The position numbers and the translations under genes are program-made. 64,000 nt of DNA from JBBSBL01 sp963735885 (lineage in GTDB: Bacteria; Actinomycetota; Thermoleophilia; Solirubrobacterales; Solirubrobacteraceae), in contig CAVTMP010000010.1 of assembly GCA_963735885.1 (NCBI GenBank), forward strand, positions 216,416-280,415, in the 5' to 3' direction. Under the pieces are notes generated by a model. That model did no database searches. It was not told the origin of the DNA and worked only from the letters and a program-made list of their open reading frames with translations. Numbering within the stretch: position 1 is the stretch's first letter; every line of letters starts with the position of its first letter. Of this stretch, positions 18,539 to 27,946 are shown one piece after another.

Positions 18539-19561
18539 ATGACCTCGCCCCTCGACACCCGCTCGCTCGGCACGAACGGGCCGCGCGTGTCGGCCCTCGG
18601 CCTCGGCTGCATGGGCATGTCCGACCTCTACGGCCCGGCCGACCGCGCGGAGAGCCTCGCGACCATCGCGGCCGCGCTCGACGCCGGCATCACCCTGCTG
18701 GACACCGGCGACTTCTACGGGATGGGGCACAACGAGCTGCTGATCGGCGAGGCGCTCGCCGGCCGTGATCGCGACGCGGTCACGATCAGCGTGAAGTTCG
18801 GCGCTCTCCGCGGCCCCGACGGACGCTGGGCGGGGGTCGACGGACGACCCGCCGCGGCCTGGAACTTCCTCGCCTACAGCCTGCGCCGGCTCGGCACCGA
18901 CCACGTCGACGTCTACCGCCTGACCCGTCTCGATCCCACGGTGCCGATCGAGGAGACCGTCGGCGCGATCGGCGAGATGGTGAGCGCCGGCTACGTCCGC
19001 CACGTCGGTCTCTCCGAGGTCGGCGCCGACTCCATCCGGCGGGCCGCCGCCACCCACCCGATCTCCGACCTGCAGATCGAGTACTCGCTCGTCTCCCGGG
19101 GGATCGAGCGCGAGATCCTGCCGGCCTGCCGCGAGCTCGGCATCGGGATCAGCGCCTACGGCGTCCTCTCGCGCGGGCTGATCAGCGGGCACTGGTCGGC
19201 CGAGCGCGACCTCGGGCCGACGGACTTCCGCCGCTACGCCCCGCGCTTCGGCGCCGGGAACGTGGAGCGCAACCTCGAGCTCGTCGGCGCGCTGCGGACG
19301 GTCGCCGACGCGAGGGGCGCCACGGTCGCCCAGGTCGCGATCGCCTGGGTCCTCGGCCGGGGACCGGACGTCGTGCCGCTCGTCGGCGCCCGCCGGCGCG
19401 ATCGCCTGGCCGAGGCGCTCGGCGCCGTCGAGCTCGACCTCGGCGCGGACGACCTCGCCGCGATCGAGCGCGCGGTCCCCGCCGAGGGCGCCGCCGGCGA
19501 CCGCTACCCCGCCGACCAGATGGCGCATCTCGACAGCGAGCGCCGGAGTCCCGGCGGCTAG
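18539..19561 (+). CDS. aldo/keto reductase
   Basis: A 340-aa (beta/alpha)8 NADP-dependent oxidoreductase (AKR family). The start region LGTNGPRVSALGLGCMGMSD, the catalytic D-x4-Y in LLDTGDFYG and Lys in TISVKFG are present. NADP-binding parts are HVGLSEVGADSIRRA, GVLSRGLISG and VPLVGARRRDRLAEALGAV. At the position of the usual catalytic His (QHRxDP) the sequence reads YRLTRLDP, so Thr replaces His. ATG 18539 has an upstream hydrophilic leader only and no strong SD. The stop TAG shares the CTAG tetranucleotide with the convergent gene's stop. The substrate is unknown. Confidence 0.88.
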   Translation: MTSPLDTRSLGTNGPRVSALGLGCMGMSDLYGPADRAESLATIAAALDAGITLLDTGDFYGMGHNELLIGEALAGRDRDAVTISVKFGALRGPDGRWAGVDGRPAAAWNFLAYSLRRLGTDHVDVYRLTRLDPTVPIEETVGAIGEMVSAGYVRHVGLSEVGADSIRRAAATHPISDLQIEYSLVSRGIEREILPACRELGIGISAYGVLSRGLISGHWSAERDLGPTDFRRYAPRFGAGNVERNLELVGALRTVADARGATVAQVAIAWVLGRGPDVVPLVGARRRDRLAEALGAVELDLGADDLAAIERAVPAEGAAGDRYPADQMAHLDSERRSPGG

Positions 19562-19984
19562 CCGGCCGGGTCCTGGGCGTCCGGGCCCGCGGCGAGCTCC
19601 CGCCGGGCCGACTCCAGGTCACGGTGGGCGACCATCCGGAGGATCGCGCCGTCGCGCACGACGAAGCTCACGATCGCGCGCTGCGCGACGCGGATGCGGC
19701 TCGCCGCGCCCTCGCCGCTGAAGGTGAGCGTCGCGATCACGGCGCGCGGGACCGGCCTCGACGAGCTCGGCGAGATCGAAGCGGACGTCCTCGATGACCC
19801 CCTCCCAGCCCGCGAAGTAGCGCCGCAGGCCCTCATGTCCGCGATAGGTGTCGGGCTCGGCCGAGATGTCGGCCGCCACGCAGAAGGTCGCCTCCGGCGC
19901 GATGAGCTCGACCATTCCCTCGACCCCCGCCTCGTCGTAGCGGGCGAAGAAGCGCCGGACGACGGCCGAGGCCGGCTCGCTCAC
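19558..19984 (-). CDS. SnoaL/NTF2-like small protein, one frameshift
   Basis: Starts at GTG 19982-19984 (MSEPASAVVRRFFARYDEAG) and reads VEGMVELIAPEATFCVAADI ... YRGHEGLRRYFAGWEGVIED, a clear SnoaL-like/NTF2 fold. At about 19757 the frame changes, after which RAVIATLTFSGEGAASRIRV ... MVAHRDLESARRELA ends it normally. Total length would be ~140 aa, the family size. It is 8 bases downstream of the CocE-type gene on the same strand. SnoaL proteins are small-molecule isomerases or hydrolases, and no ligand can be read here. The break is probably a sequence error. Confidence 0.75.
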
Positions 19985-19992
19985 GCCCGGCC

Positions 19993-22320
19993 TCAACCCC
20001 CGTTCGACGCCACCCGGTACGGGCGCGTGGGCTCGCCGCGCAGCGCGGTCGGCGCCGGGAGCGGCGTGCCCTTCGCCGTCGCGCCGGCGACCACCGGGAG
20101 CACGAGCTTCGAGGCGCGGGCGCCGCCGAGCGCGATGGTGTTCCGCGTCCGGCCCGTGTCGATCGTCGCGAACTCCCAGCGCGGCCGGTCGCCGCCGACG
20201 GCGCTGACCGTCACCCGGATCCGCGAGCCCGCCCGGAACGCGTGGGCGACCGGGAAGATCGGCACGCGGACGAGCGCGTCGGCGCCGCGCGGCAGCGGCG
20301 CCGCGTCCCGCTCGAGGTGCGTCGGCACCGGGTCGATCGCGGTCGACGCGCGGGCGTCGAGCTTGCGGTGCGAGGCCCGCAGCCACCCGTTCTGCACGTA
20401 GGTCTCCTGGCCGTCGGGCCGCACCTCGGTGAGCGTGACCTGGAGGTCGGTGTCCCGTGCCGACGAGCGCAGGTGGAGGTCGAGGCTCGACGGACCGGCG
20501 ATGACGAGGTCCCGAGCCAGCGCGGCGGTCGTGAAGCCGACCCCCTTGCCGCTCGCCAGCGGCGCCCAGTCGTAGGGCGGCTGGGCCTTCCACGCGTCGC
20601 CCGCGCCGTCGCCGGGCAGGGTCTTGGCGGGCCGGGCCCTCGGGTCGGCGACGTAGCTCGCCGAACCCGATGCCGCCGGGCGGGACTCGGCCAGCGTCCC
20701 GCCGGCACCGAGGTAGAAGCGGGTGCCGCGCGCCTGCCGCACGGGCCACGCGTCGAAGCCGAGCTCCCAGGTCGCGCCGATCGACCCCGGTCCCTTCGGT
20801 CCGGCGCCGTTGTCCATCAGCAGCCGCACCCGCGGATCGCGCTCGAAGGCGGCCTTCGCCGCGGCGACGCTCGTGTAGCTCGCGAAGCGCGACTGCTCGA
20901 CCGGCGTGGCCTCCGCATCGGCGAGGTAGCGGTACAGCTCGCCGCTCAGCGCGAGGATCGCCGGCGGGACCTTCGGCACCTCGTTCGCGACGTAGAGCTT
21001 GAGGAACTCGACCCAGCGGGTGATCGTGCTCGGCCCGAGCGAGTCGGCGTGGACGCCGTTCTGGAGCGAGAGCCACACCTTGCGGTCGCGGACGAGCCCG
21101 CCCAGCGCCTCTGCGAAGTGCCCGCCGGTCTGCTCGTCCTGGAACTGGCCGACGAGGAAGGTCGGCACCGCGATGCGCTTCATCCAGGCGCGCCGGCGAG
21201 CGGCGGTCGAAGAGCGAGGGCGTCCGGAACGGGTTTTCGCGGCTGAGCTTCGCCAGGTCCGGGGTCTGGAGCCGCAGGCGCTGGTTCGCGGTGCAGTGGC
21301 GGTCGCCGGCCTTCGTCAGCGCCCGGGCCCAGGGCTGGCCGCCGGCGGGCGCGGGGCGCGCGTCGCTGCTTGCGCTCGGCTGATCCACGACTGCGAAGAA
21401 GCCGGAGTTGCGGATGCCGCCGGGATACCCGGTGCCGGTGTAGGTGTCGCCGGTCACCGACATCGGCGCGATCGCCGAGAGGTGCGGCGGGCGGGTGCCG
21501 GCCACGAAGAGCTGGGTGATGCCCGAGAAGGAGATGCCGGCCATGCCGACCCTGCCGCCCTTCGCCCAGGGCTGGGCGGCCACGCTCTCGACCGCGTCGT
21601 AGCCGTCATAGGTCGTCGGCAGGCCGAAGAGGTCGAACGCGCCGCCCGAGCACCCGGAGCCGCGCATCTGCACGCTGACCACCGCGAAGCCGAGCAGCGG
21701 CCCGATCACCGAGCCGACCGCGGTCGAGGACGCGGGCGCGAGCGGGTCCTCGGCGGTCTTCTTGCCGCTCAGCGAGGCGACGATCGACGACAGCAGGTCG
21801 TGCGGCGCGGCGACCTGATAGCCGGAGTACTCGATGAAGGTCGGGAACGGCCCGTCCGAGAGCTTCTTGCCGGGCGGCAGGCGCACGGTCATGGCCAGCT
21901 CGACGCCGTCGCGCATCTTCACGTAGTTCAGGCCGGCCTTCAGCCTCGCGCGGCGGTAGAACGCGGACGGCGGGTTCGCGTCCCGTGCGAGGACCTTGAA
22001 GGCGCGCGTGCCGAGCACCCGCGCCCCCGGCGCAGGCGCACGGTGTAGCCGGCGCCCGGGCGCACGTCGAGGAAGATCCTGCTGCCGAAGCGATCGGCGC
22101 GGCCGGAGGCGACCAGGCGCCCGCGGCGGTCGGCGAGCAACAGCCGCTCGCCGCGCTTCGCGCCCAGCACGTAGGCCTCCCCCACGCTCCCGCGCGCGCT
22201 GAAGCCCGCCTTCTGCGTGATCGACGGCGCCGTCGCGGCGCCGGCGGCCGCGGGCACCGCCGCGCAGATCAGCGCGGCGAGGGCCGTCGCGAGGACGGAG
22301 ACGGGACGGGACGGGCGCAT
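19993..22320 (-). CDS. exported CocE/NonD (X-Pro dipeptidyl-peptidase S15-type) hydrolase, two frameshifts
   Basis: ATG 22318-22320 starts MRPSRPVSVLATALAALICA, a signal peptide. The mature part has KMRDGVELAMTVRLPPGKKL, GFAVVSVQMRGSGCSGGAFD, and the nucleophile elbow GMAGISFSGITQLF with Ser in G-x-S-x-S-G. Later come VPTFLVGQFQDEQ (Asp region) and the C-terminal jelly-roll domain (LDLHLRSSARDTDLQVTLTE, GSRIRVTVSAVGG). The frame changes near 22025 (a run of five C at 22024-22028) and near 21190. All three pieces are conserved. The likely role is a secreted acyl-hydrolase or peptidase. The two breaks are best explained as sequence errors. Confidence 0.85.
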
Positions 22321-22476
22321 CGACGACCTCGCGGCTCGAATCGGGACGGGAACGTTCACCGGCAGCGCCGGGAGGCTATCCGGCGGGAGCGCGCGGCGCG
22401 CCGGCAGACGCGCCCGGCTCCCGCCTCGCGGCGGCCCGCAGGCGCCGGGCGGACCGGGCCGCGCGCGGCGTCCGGC

Positions 22477-22482
22477 TACGCT
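22477..22482 (+). promoter_or_regulatory. candidate -10 (TACGCT), leaderless
   Basis: TACGCT, six bases, then ATG 22489. There is no Shine-Dalgarno in the gap. This is the same architecture as at 13006, 38021 and 38615. Confidence 0.5.
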
Positions 22483-22488
22483 GCGGCG

Positions 22489-23640
22489 ATGTTCGACCGC
22501 GACGTGCTCCGCGCCCTGGCCACCGCCGACCCGGGGCAGCCGATGCTCAGCGTCTACGCGCGCACCGACCCGCGCGACCCCGCGAACACCGGGCACTCGC
22601 CGGCGTGGGAGATCGCGCTGCGCAACGGGCTGCGCGCCGTGGCCGACCGGCTCGAGGCCGGAGAGGACCGCGCGCTCCGGCTGGCCTTCCGGAAACTGCG
22701 CGAGCGGGTCGAGAACGAGCTCGTCCGCCTCGACCCGGCGCAGCGGGGCCGCAGCGTCGCGTGGTTCGTCGAGGCCGACGGCGGCGACTCGCGGCGGCTC
22801 AGCCTGCAGCTGCCGGTCCGCGACGACACCGTCGTCTGGGACCGAAAGCCGTTCGTCTCCCCGCTCGTCGACGTCGCCGACCGCGGTGCCGCCACCGGGG
22901 TCGTGCTCGTCGGGCTCGAGCAGGTCCGGCTGCTGCAGGTCGAGCAGGGCGAGGTCGCCGAGCCGGAGCACTCCAGCTTCGAGCTGACGCTCGGCGACTG
23001 GCGCCCGTTCCGCGGCGCGGCCGGCGGCGGCCCGGCCCGCGGCCGGCAGCAGGTGACCCACCAGGAGCGCTTCGAGGCGCGGGTCGAGAAGCAGCGCGAC
23101 CGCTTGTTCGAGGCGGCGGCGACCGCCACCGCCAAGCGCCTGGACGCACTCGGGTGGGAGCGCGTGATCCTCGTCGGCGACCACGAGGTGGCCGCCCGGT
23201 TTCGCGAGGTCGCCCCGGCCGCGCTCGACGAGCGCGTCGCCACCGCGATGGACGTGAACCTCGGCCACGAGGACCCCGCGGTGGTCGCGGCGACGATCGA
23301 GCCCCATCTCGACGACCTCTGGCGCCGGGAGGCGGTCGACCTCGCCGAGCGGGCGCACGCCCGCGCCGCCTCCGGCGGCGCGGCGAGCCTCGGGCCCCAG
23401 GAGACCCTCGCCGCCCTCGCCGAGGGTCGCGTGGCGCATCTCGTGCTCGACCCGGACCGGGACTTCGGGCCCGCCGCGACCGGCCCGGTCCTCGACGCGC
23501 TGGGCGGGCCCGTGGAGCTGCTCGGGGAACGCGCCGTCGAGGCGGCGATCGCGTCCGGGGCCAGGGTCACCGCGCTGCCGGCCGCGGCGTCGGAGCGGCT
23601 GGAGGAGGCCGGCGGGATGCTGGGGCTGCTGCGGTACTGA
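22489..23640 (+). CDS. eRF1/Vms1-like (VLRF1/baeRF-type) protein
   Basis: A 383-aa protein without signal or membrane segments. The central part LVDVADRGAATGVVLVGLEQ-VRLLQVEQGEVAE and the later VILVGDHEVAARFREVAPAA, EAVDLAERAHARAASGGAAS and VAHLVLDPDR resemble the bacterial archaeo-eukaryotic release factor superfamily (eRF1 domains 2-3 with an L7Ae-like end). Members related to Vms1/ANKZF1 are thought to release peptidyl-tRNA from stalled ribosomes. The polar helix HQERFEARVEKQRDRLFEAA lies between the two domains. Assignment is by family pattern only. It has no operon partner, and a leaderless promoter precedes it. Confidence 0.65.
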   Translation: MFDRDVLRALATADPGQPMLSVYARTDPRDPANTGHSPAWEIALRNGLRAVADRLEAGEDRALRLAFRKLRERVENELVRLDPAQRGRSVAWFVEADGGDSRRLSLQLPVRDDTVVWDRKPFVSPLVDVADRGAATGVVLVGLEQVRLLQVEQGEVAEPEHSSFELTLGDWRPFRGAAGGGPARGRQQVTHQERFEARVEKQRDRLFEAAATATAKRLDALGWERVILVGDHEVAARFREVAPAALDERVATAMDVNLGHEDPAVVAATIEPHLDDLWRREAVDLAERAHARAASGGAASLGPQETLAALAEGRVAHLVLDPDRDFGPAATGPVLDALGGPVELLGERAVEAAIASGARVTALPAAASERLEEAGGMLGLLRY

Positions 23641-23647
23641 GGGGCGG

Positions 23648-24919
23648 TCAGGAGCGCGGCCCGAGCCGCACCGGCAGCGTGCGCAGCTGGTTCACGAACC
23701 CGGAGACCACCCACTCCGGGGTGCCGGCCGGCTCCATCGCCGGGTAGCGCGCGAGCGTCTCCTCGAACAGGATCCGCAGCTCCAGCCGCGCGAGCGCCGC
23801 GCCGAGGCAGAAGTGCCGCCCCCCCGCGCCGAAGCTCTGGTGCTCGGGGTTGCGCTCGACGTCGAAGCGATCGGCATCCTCGTAGCGCGTCTCGTCGCGG
23901 CCGGAGGAGACGTACCAGAGCACGACCTTGTCCCCCTCCCGGATCGTCTTCCCGCCGAGCTCGACGTCCCGCGTCGCCGTGCGGCGGAAGTGCGCGAAGG
24001 CCGGGAACATCCGCAGCGACTCCTCGACGGCGGACGGGACCAGAGCCGGGTCCGCGAGCAGCTTGGCCCGCTCCTCGGGGTGGGTGATGAGCGCGTTCAT
24101 CCCGCTCGCGTACGTCGCCTTCGTGCTGTCGTTGCCGGCGGCCATGAGGAGGAAGAACCCCATGACGATCTCGTGCTCCTCGAGCCGGTGGCCGTCGACC
24201 TCGGCGTGGACGAGCACGCTCGTCAGGTCGTCGGTCGGGCGCTCGCGCCGCTCGGCGATCAGGGCCTGGCAGCGGGCGAAGACCTCGGGCACGTCACGCT
24301 CCATGACGGTCTGGACGCCCTCCGGATTGATCTCGGGGTCGCCCGCGGCGAGGATCGTGTTCATCAGGTGCGCCCACATCGCGTCGTCGGAGGGCGGCAG
24401 GCCCATGAAGCGTCCGATCACGCGCGAGACGACCGGCTGGGCCACGTCGGCGATGAGGTCGCAGGCCTCGCGCCCGGCGAGTCGGTCGAGCACCTCGGCC
24501 GCGATCGCCCGGATCGCGTCCTCGTGCTCCGCGATGCGCTTCGGCGTGAAGCCGCGCTGGAAGAGGGCCTTGAGCCGGTCGTGCTTCGGCGGGTCCATCC
24601 CGATGAACATCGCGCGGATGAGCTCGATCGGCATCACGGAATCGGTGACCGCCGTGATCCCGCCGCGCTCGGAGGAGTAGGTCCGCCAGTCGAGGCTCAC
24701 CTCGCGGACGTCGTCGGCCGTGGTGATCGACCAGAAGCCGGCCTCCGCCGGGTAGTCCGGGATGCGCTTGGAGAAGTGGACCGGACAGCCGCCACGCAGG
24801 TCGCGGAAGAGGTCGTACGGCGGTCCCTCCTGCCAGATCTCCGGCTCGAAGACGAGAACGTCGTCGAACCGCGTGGGATCGTCGGGCGGCGCGGGCTCGG
24901 AGCGGGGTGTGGCGGACAT
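23648..24919 (-). CDS. cytochrome P450
   Basis: A 423-aa soluble bacterial P450. The heme-ligand loop is FGAGGRHFCLGAALARLEL, with the axial thiolate Cys371. The ExxR motif is in AVEESLRMFPAFAHFRR, and the I-helix oxygen-activation region is LLMAAGNDSTKATYASG, with Asn-Asp in place of the more usual Glu-Thr order. The PKHDRLKALFQRGFTPKRI segment resembles steroid/cholesterol-type actinobacterial P450s (CYP125/142-like), but that is only a family impression. ATG 24917-24919 starts MSATPRSEPAPPDD. No ferredoxin gene is adjacent. It ends 7 bases from the convergent gene at 22489. Confidence 0.93.
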   Translation of the reverse strand: MSATPRSEPAPPDDPTRFDDVLVFEPEIWQEGPPYDLFRDLRGGCPVHFSKRIPDYPAEAGFWSITTADDVREVSLDWRTYSSERGGITAVTDSVMPIELIRAMFIGMDPPKHDRLKALFQRGFTPKRIAEHEDAIRAIAAEVLDRLAGREACDLIADVAQPVVSRVIGRFMGLPPSDDAMWAHLMNTILAAGDPEINPEGVQTVMERDVPEVFARCQALIAERRERPTDDLTSVLVHAEVDGHRLEEHEIVMGFFLLMAAGNDSTKATYASGMNALITHPEERAKLLADPALVPSAVEESLRMFPAFAHFRRTATRDVELGGKTIREGDKVVLWYVSSGRDETRYEDADRFDVERNPEHQSFGAGGRHFCLGAALARLELRILFEETLARYPAMEPAGTPEWVVSGFVNQLRTLPVRLGPRS

Positions 24920-24989
24920 GCGGCGAGGTTACCGGTGGGCTGGCCGCGCGGCCAGGACCCGCTCCCGCCGCTCGACGTCGCCCGGGCGT

Positions 24990-25553
24990 TCAGCCCGACG
25001 TGCCCGCGAGCGCCCGATCGGCCCCGCGCAGCTGCCAGCCGGAGACGACGAACAGCAGCCCGCGGATGATCAGGACGATCCCGATGATCACCGCGAAGGT
25101 CGAGAGGCCGAGCTCCGGCCAGGCGAGGATCACGATGCCGGCGACGAGGTCGAGCAGCGCGATGAAGATCGTCCAGCCCCGCCCTTCCGGCAGCGCGAAC
25201 GCGGACACGAAGCGCACGATCCCGGCAACGACGAACCACACCCCGACGATCAGGGTGAAGACGATGAGCGTGCTGAACGGCTGCTTGATCAACACGAGCC
25301 CGGCGATCACGCTCAGCACGCCGATCAGCGCGAGCAGGCCCCGCCCCTCGCCGCGGCCGAAGATCGAGCCGCCGATGGCGAGCACGCCGTCGACGAGCAG
25401 GAAGATGCCCGCGATCACGGTGAAGGTCGAGAGCGTCTCGTGCGGCGAGACGACGAAGAAGATCCCCACGCCGAGCTCGGCGAGGCCGACGAGCAGGACC
25501 AGCCACCACAGGCTGGTCACGGGGCGGAGCTCGGCATCGGCGGTCGTCGACAT
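24990..25553 (-). CDS. HdeD-like (DUF308) membrane protein
   Basis: A 187-aa protein with about six transmembrane segments (SLWWLVLLVGLAELGVGIFF, STFTVIAGIFLLVDGVLAIG, GLLALIGVLSVIAGLVLI, LIVFTLIVGVWFVVAGIV, IFIALLDLVAGIVILAWPEL, FAVIIGIVLIIRGLLFVVSG) in the pairwise DUF308 repeat pattern of HdeD, an acid-stress membrane protein of enteric bacteria. ATG 25551-25553 is preceded by a strong AAAGGAGG Shine-Dalgarno. Its function in actinobacteria is unknown. Confidence 0.88.
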   Translation of the reverse strand: MSTTADAELRPVTSLWWLVLLVGLAELGVGIFFVVSPHETLSTFTVIAGIFLLVDGVLAIGGSIFGRGEGRGLLALIGVLSVIAGLVLIKQPFSTLIVFTLIVGVWFVVAGIVRFVSAFALPEGRGWTIFIALLDLVAGIVILAWPELGLSTFAVIIGIVLIIRGLLFVVSGWQLRGADRALAGTSG

Positions 25554-25772
25554 GCGGGGCCTCCTTTGGAGGCGGGGAAGGGCGGGGACGCCTGCGGTTA
25601 CGACGCCGGTGTGGCGATTCCTGCCGGCCCCACCGGCGGCCGGCGCGTCGACAGCGACGTGATCTCGTGTTGTCGTCGCGGGCCGGGCTCGGCGCGGCTT
25701 GACCCGCGGTCGGCCGAGAGCTACGTTCGACGTCGTCCCTGCCAGGCCGATTTCTCCACGGGAGGCCGCACG

Positions 25773-26078
25773 ATGTATGCACGTATCGCCACGTTCGAGG
25801 GCGCCAACCCCGCCGGACTCGATCAGATGATCGAGGGCGTGAAGGGGCAGGTCGACGAGCAGTGGGCCTCGCCGCCGGAGGGGCTCGAGCAGGCCCGGGA
25901 GATGATGATGCTCGTCGACCGCGAGCACGGCCGCGGGCTGGGCATCACGCTGTTCGAGACCGAGGCCGACCTGCGCCGCGGCGACGAGGCCCTGAACCGC
26001 ATGTCGCCGGCCGGCGGCGGCGAGGGCGAGCGCACCGGGGTCGCGTTCTACGAGATCCCGATCCGCAAGGCCCGCTGA
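25773..26078 (+). CDS. small ABM-superfamily-like protein, paralogue of 36875-37195
   Basis: A 101-aa protein: MYARIATFEGANPAGLDQMI, then ASPPEGLEQAREMMMLVDRE and GLGITLFETEADLRRGDEAL. This looks like a dimeric alpha/beta barrel (antibiotic biosynthesis monooxygenase-like fold) without recognisable catalytic residues. GGGAGG lies 8-13 bases upstream of the ATG. The same architecture, including MYAR start, SPPEGLE and GRGLGIT(L/F)(F/Y)ETE, occurs in the gene at 36875. It is divergent from the HdeD-like gene. Confidence 0.75.
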   Translation: MYARIATFEGANPAGLDQMIEGVKGQVDEQWASPPEGLEQAREMMMLVDREHGRGLGITLFETEADLRRGDEALNRMSPAGGGEGERTGVAFYEIPIRKAR

Positions 26079-26118
26079 AGCCGGCCGCGCTCCGAGCTCC
26101 GTCCCGGTCAGCCGGCCG

Positions 26119-26592
26119 ATGCCCCGTGCGGGTCAGGAGATCCACGGCCCCGGGGGGTACCGGCTGCGCCTGATCAGGACGGCGGCGGAGACGGGCGGTG
26201 CGCTGCTCGAGATGGAGGCGTCGTACGCCGAGGCCGGCTGGCTGCCGCCGGCCCACCTCCATCCGGCGCAGGACGAGCGGTTCGAGGTGCTCGACGGCTC
26301 GATCCGGACGATCATCGCCGGGACCGAGCGCTCCTACGGCGCGGGCGAGCGCTTCGAGGTCCCGGCGGGCACGCCGCACCAGGTGACGTCGGAGGGCCCC
26401 GCGCGGATGCGCTGGGAGGTCCGGCCCGCGCTCCGCACCGCGGAGTTCTTCGCGCGCCTCTACGGCGAGGGCCCCGACAGCGCGCAGGCCGCGGAGTCGA
26501 TCGTGGACTTCCTGGCCGAGTTCGAGGCGGAGATCCGGATGGCCGCCCCCGTGGAGGAGCCGCCCGACGGCCACGGGTCGGGCGGCGCGTGA
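26119..26592 (+). CDS. cupin-domain protein
   Basis: A 157-aa single cupin. The metal-binding motif 1 is in PPAHLHPAQDERFEVLDGS (HxHxxxxE) and motif 2 is in GERFEVPAGTPHQV. The C-terminal helix (ESIVDFLAEFEAEIRMAAPV) is typical of small quercetinase-like cupins. Its stop overlaps the GTG of the next gene (GTGA), so the two are co-translated. The substrate is unknown. Confidence 0.82.
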   Translation: MPRAGQEIHGPGGYRLRLIRTAAETGGALLEMEASYAEAGWLPPAHLHPAQDERFEVLDGSIRTIIAGTERSYGAGERFEVPAGTPHQVTSEGPARMRWEVRPALRTAEFFARLYGEGPDSAQAAESIVDFLAEFEAEIRMAAPVEEPPDGHGSGGA

Positions 26593-27946
26593 CCCGCGCC
26601 TACTGGCCCCGGCCCTGGACCGGTGAGGACGGCGGGCCGCGCCGGTGGTGCTGCGCGACCGGTCAGCCCGGGCCGGGCCTTCGCCCGGGCGAGCGGCTCG
26701 AGGTCGCCGCCGTCCGCGACGCCTTCGCCACCGACATGCTCGTGCGCCGCGACCCCGGGGAGCTCTACGCCTTGCGCCACGAGATGCCCCTGCGCCGGCC
26801 GCTGGCCACCCCGGTGGCGGCGTGGGTCGAGCGGCTCGATCCCGCGACGCTCGCCGTGGCCGCCTCCTCCCCCGGCTGCCCGGCGGGCGCTTCTGGCCCG
26901 GCGGCATCGCGGCGCACGCCAACGGCGACCTGCACCTCGTCTTCGGCCGCTGGGCGCACCGCCTGAGCCCCGAGCTCGAGGTCCTCGCGTCCCACCGTCT
27001 CCCGGTCGCGCGCCCGCACAACTCCTTCGTGGTGCTGGACGGCGGAGAGATCGTGACCAAGGACTGCGACGCGCCCGCCGGTCTGGAGCCCTCGACCGTC
27101 TCGGTCCTCGACCCGGAGTCCCTGCTGCCGGTCGCGCCGCCGCTGCGACTGCCGGAGCCGTGCATCGCGCGGCTGTCCTCCGACGGCGACAGCGTGATCG
27201 CGGTGGGGACGACCGTCGTCTTCCGGCTCGTCCTCGACCGAGGGGCCGGGCGCCTGGAGCTCGACGCCCGGTGGCGACCGTCCTACGGGCCGGCGCCCGG
27301 GCGCAGCTATGGCTGGGACCCCGTGATCACCGAGCAGCACGTCCTGTGGATGGACAACGGGCGCAACGCGACCGACCGCGCGATGCGCGGAACCGGGCTG
27401 GCGCCGGACCCCGTCCGTCTCTGGTGGGCGCGGCGCGACGACGACCGCGCCGTGCGCTCGGTCGAGATCAGCGGGCTGCCGTTCGGCACGGAGTCGAACC
27501 CGCCGGCCTGGGACCCGGTGCGCGGGGTGGTCGTGGCCTACGACGCCGGCAACGCCGTCCTGCGCGGCTGGCGCCTGGCCGGCGACGAGCTGGAGCCGCT
27601 CTGGCGCCGCGACGGCTTCGCGCACGCCGGCCACCTCGTCGTCTACCCGGACACGCGCGAGCTCGTCGCCCAGGACTGGCGCGAGCTGGAGGCCCTGCGC
27701 CGGCCGCTCGTGCGCCGGGCGCTGCGGCCCGCCTTCACCGCGCTCGCGCGATCGGCACGGGCGCGCCGCGCGTCGCTCCGGACCGGGCAGGACCAGCTCG
27801 TGGTGCTCGACCTCGACACCGGCGTGGACCGGGCGCGCGTGGACGTCCCGTCCTCCAGCCAGGGCTTCCTCTTTCCCGCGCCCGGCTTCGGCCGCGACGT
27901 CTACTACCAGTCGCTGACCACGATCGCCCGGGTCGCGGTCGCCTAG
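26589..27946 (+). CDS. unknown beta-rich (propeller-like) protein, one frameshift
   Basis: About 450 aa if restored. GTG 26589 (MTRAYWPRPWTGEDGG) runs in one frame to AAWVERLDPATLAVAASSP. At a run of five C (26869-26873) the frame changes and continues GGRFWPGGIAAHANGDLHLV, RPHNSFVVLDGGEIVTKDCD, VLWMDNGRNATDRAMRG and DVYYQSLTTIARVAVA. Repeated short beta motifs with Gly-Asp turns suggest a six- or seven-bladed propeller. No signal peptide and no catalytic motif are recognised. Its stop shares CTAG with the convergent gene's stop. Confidence 0.65.
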
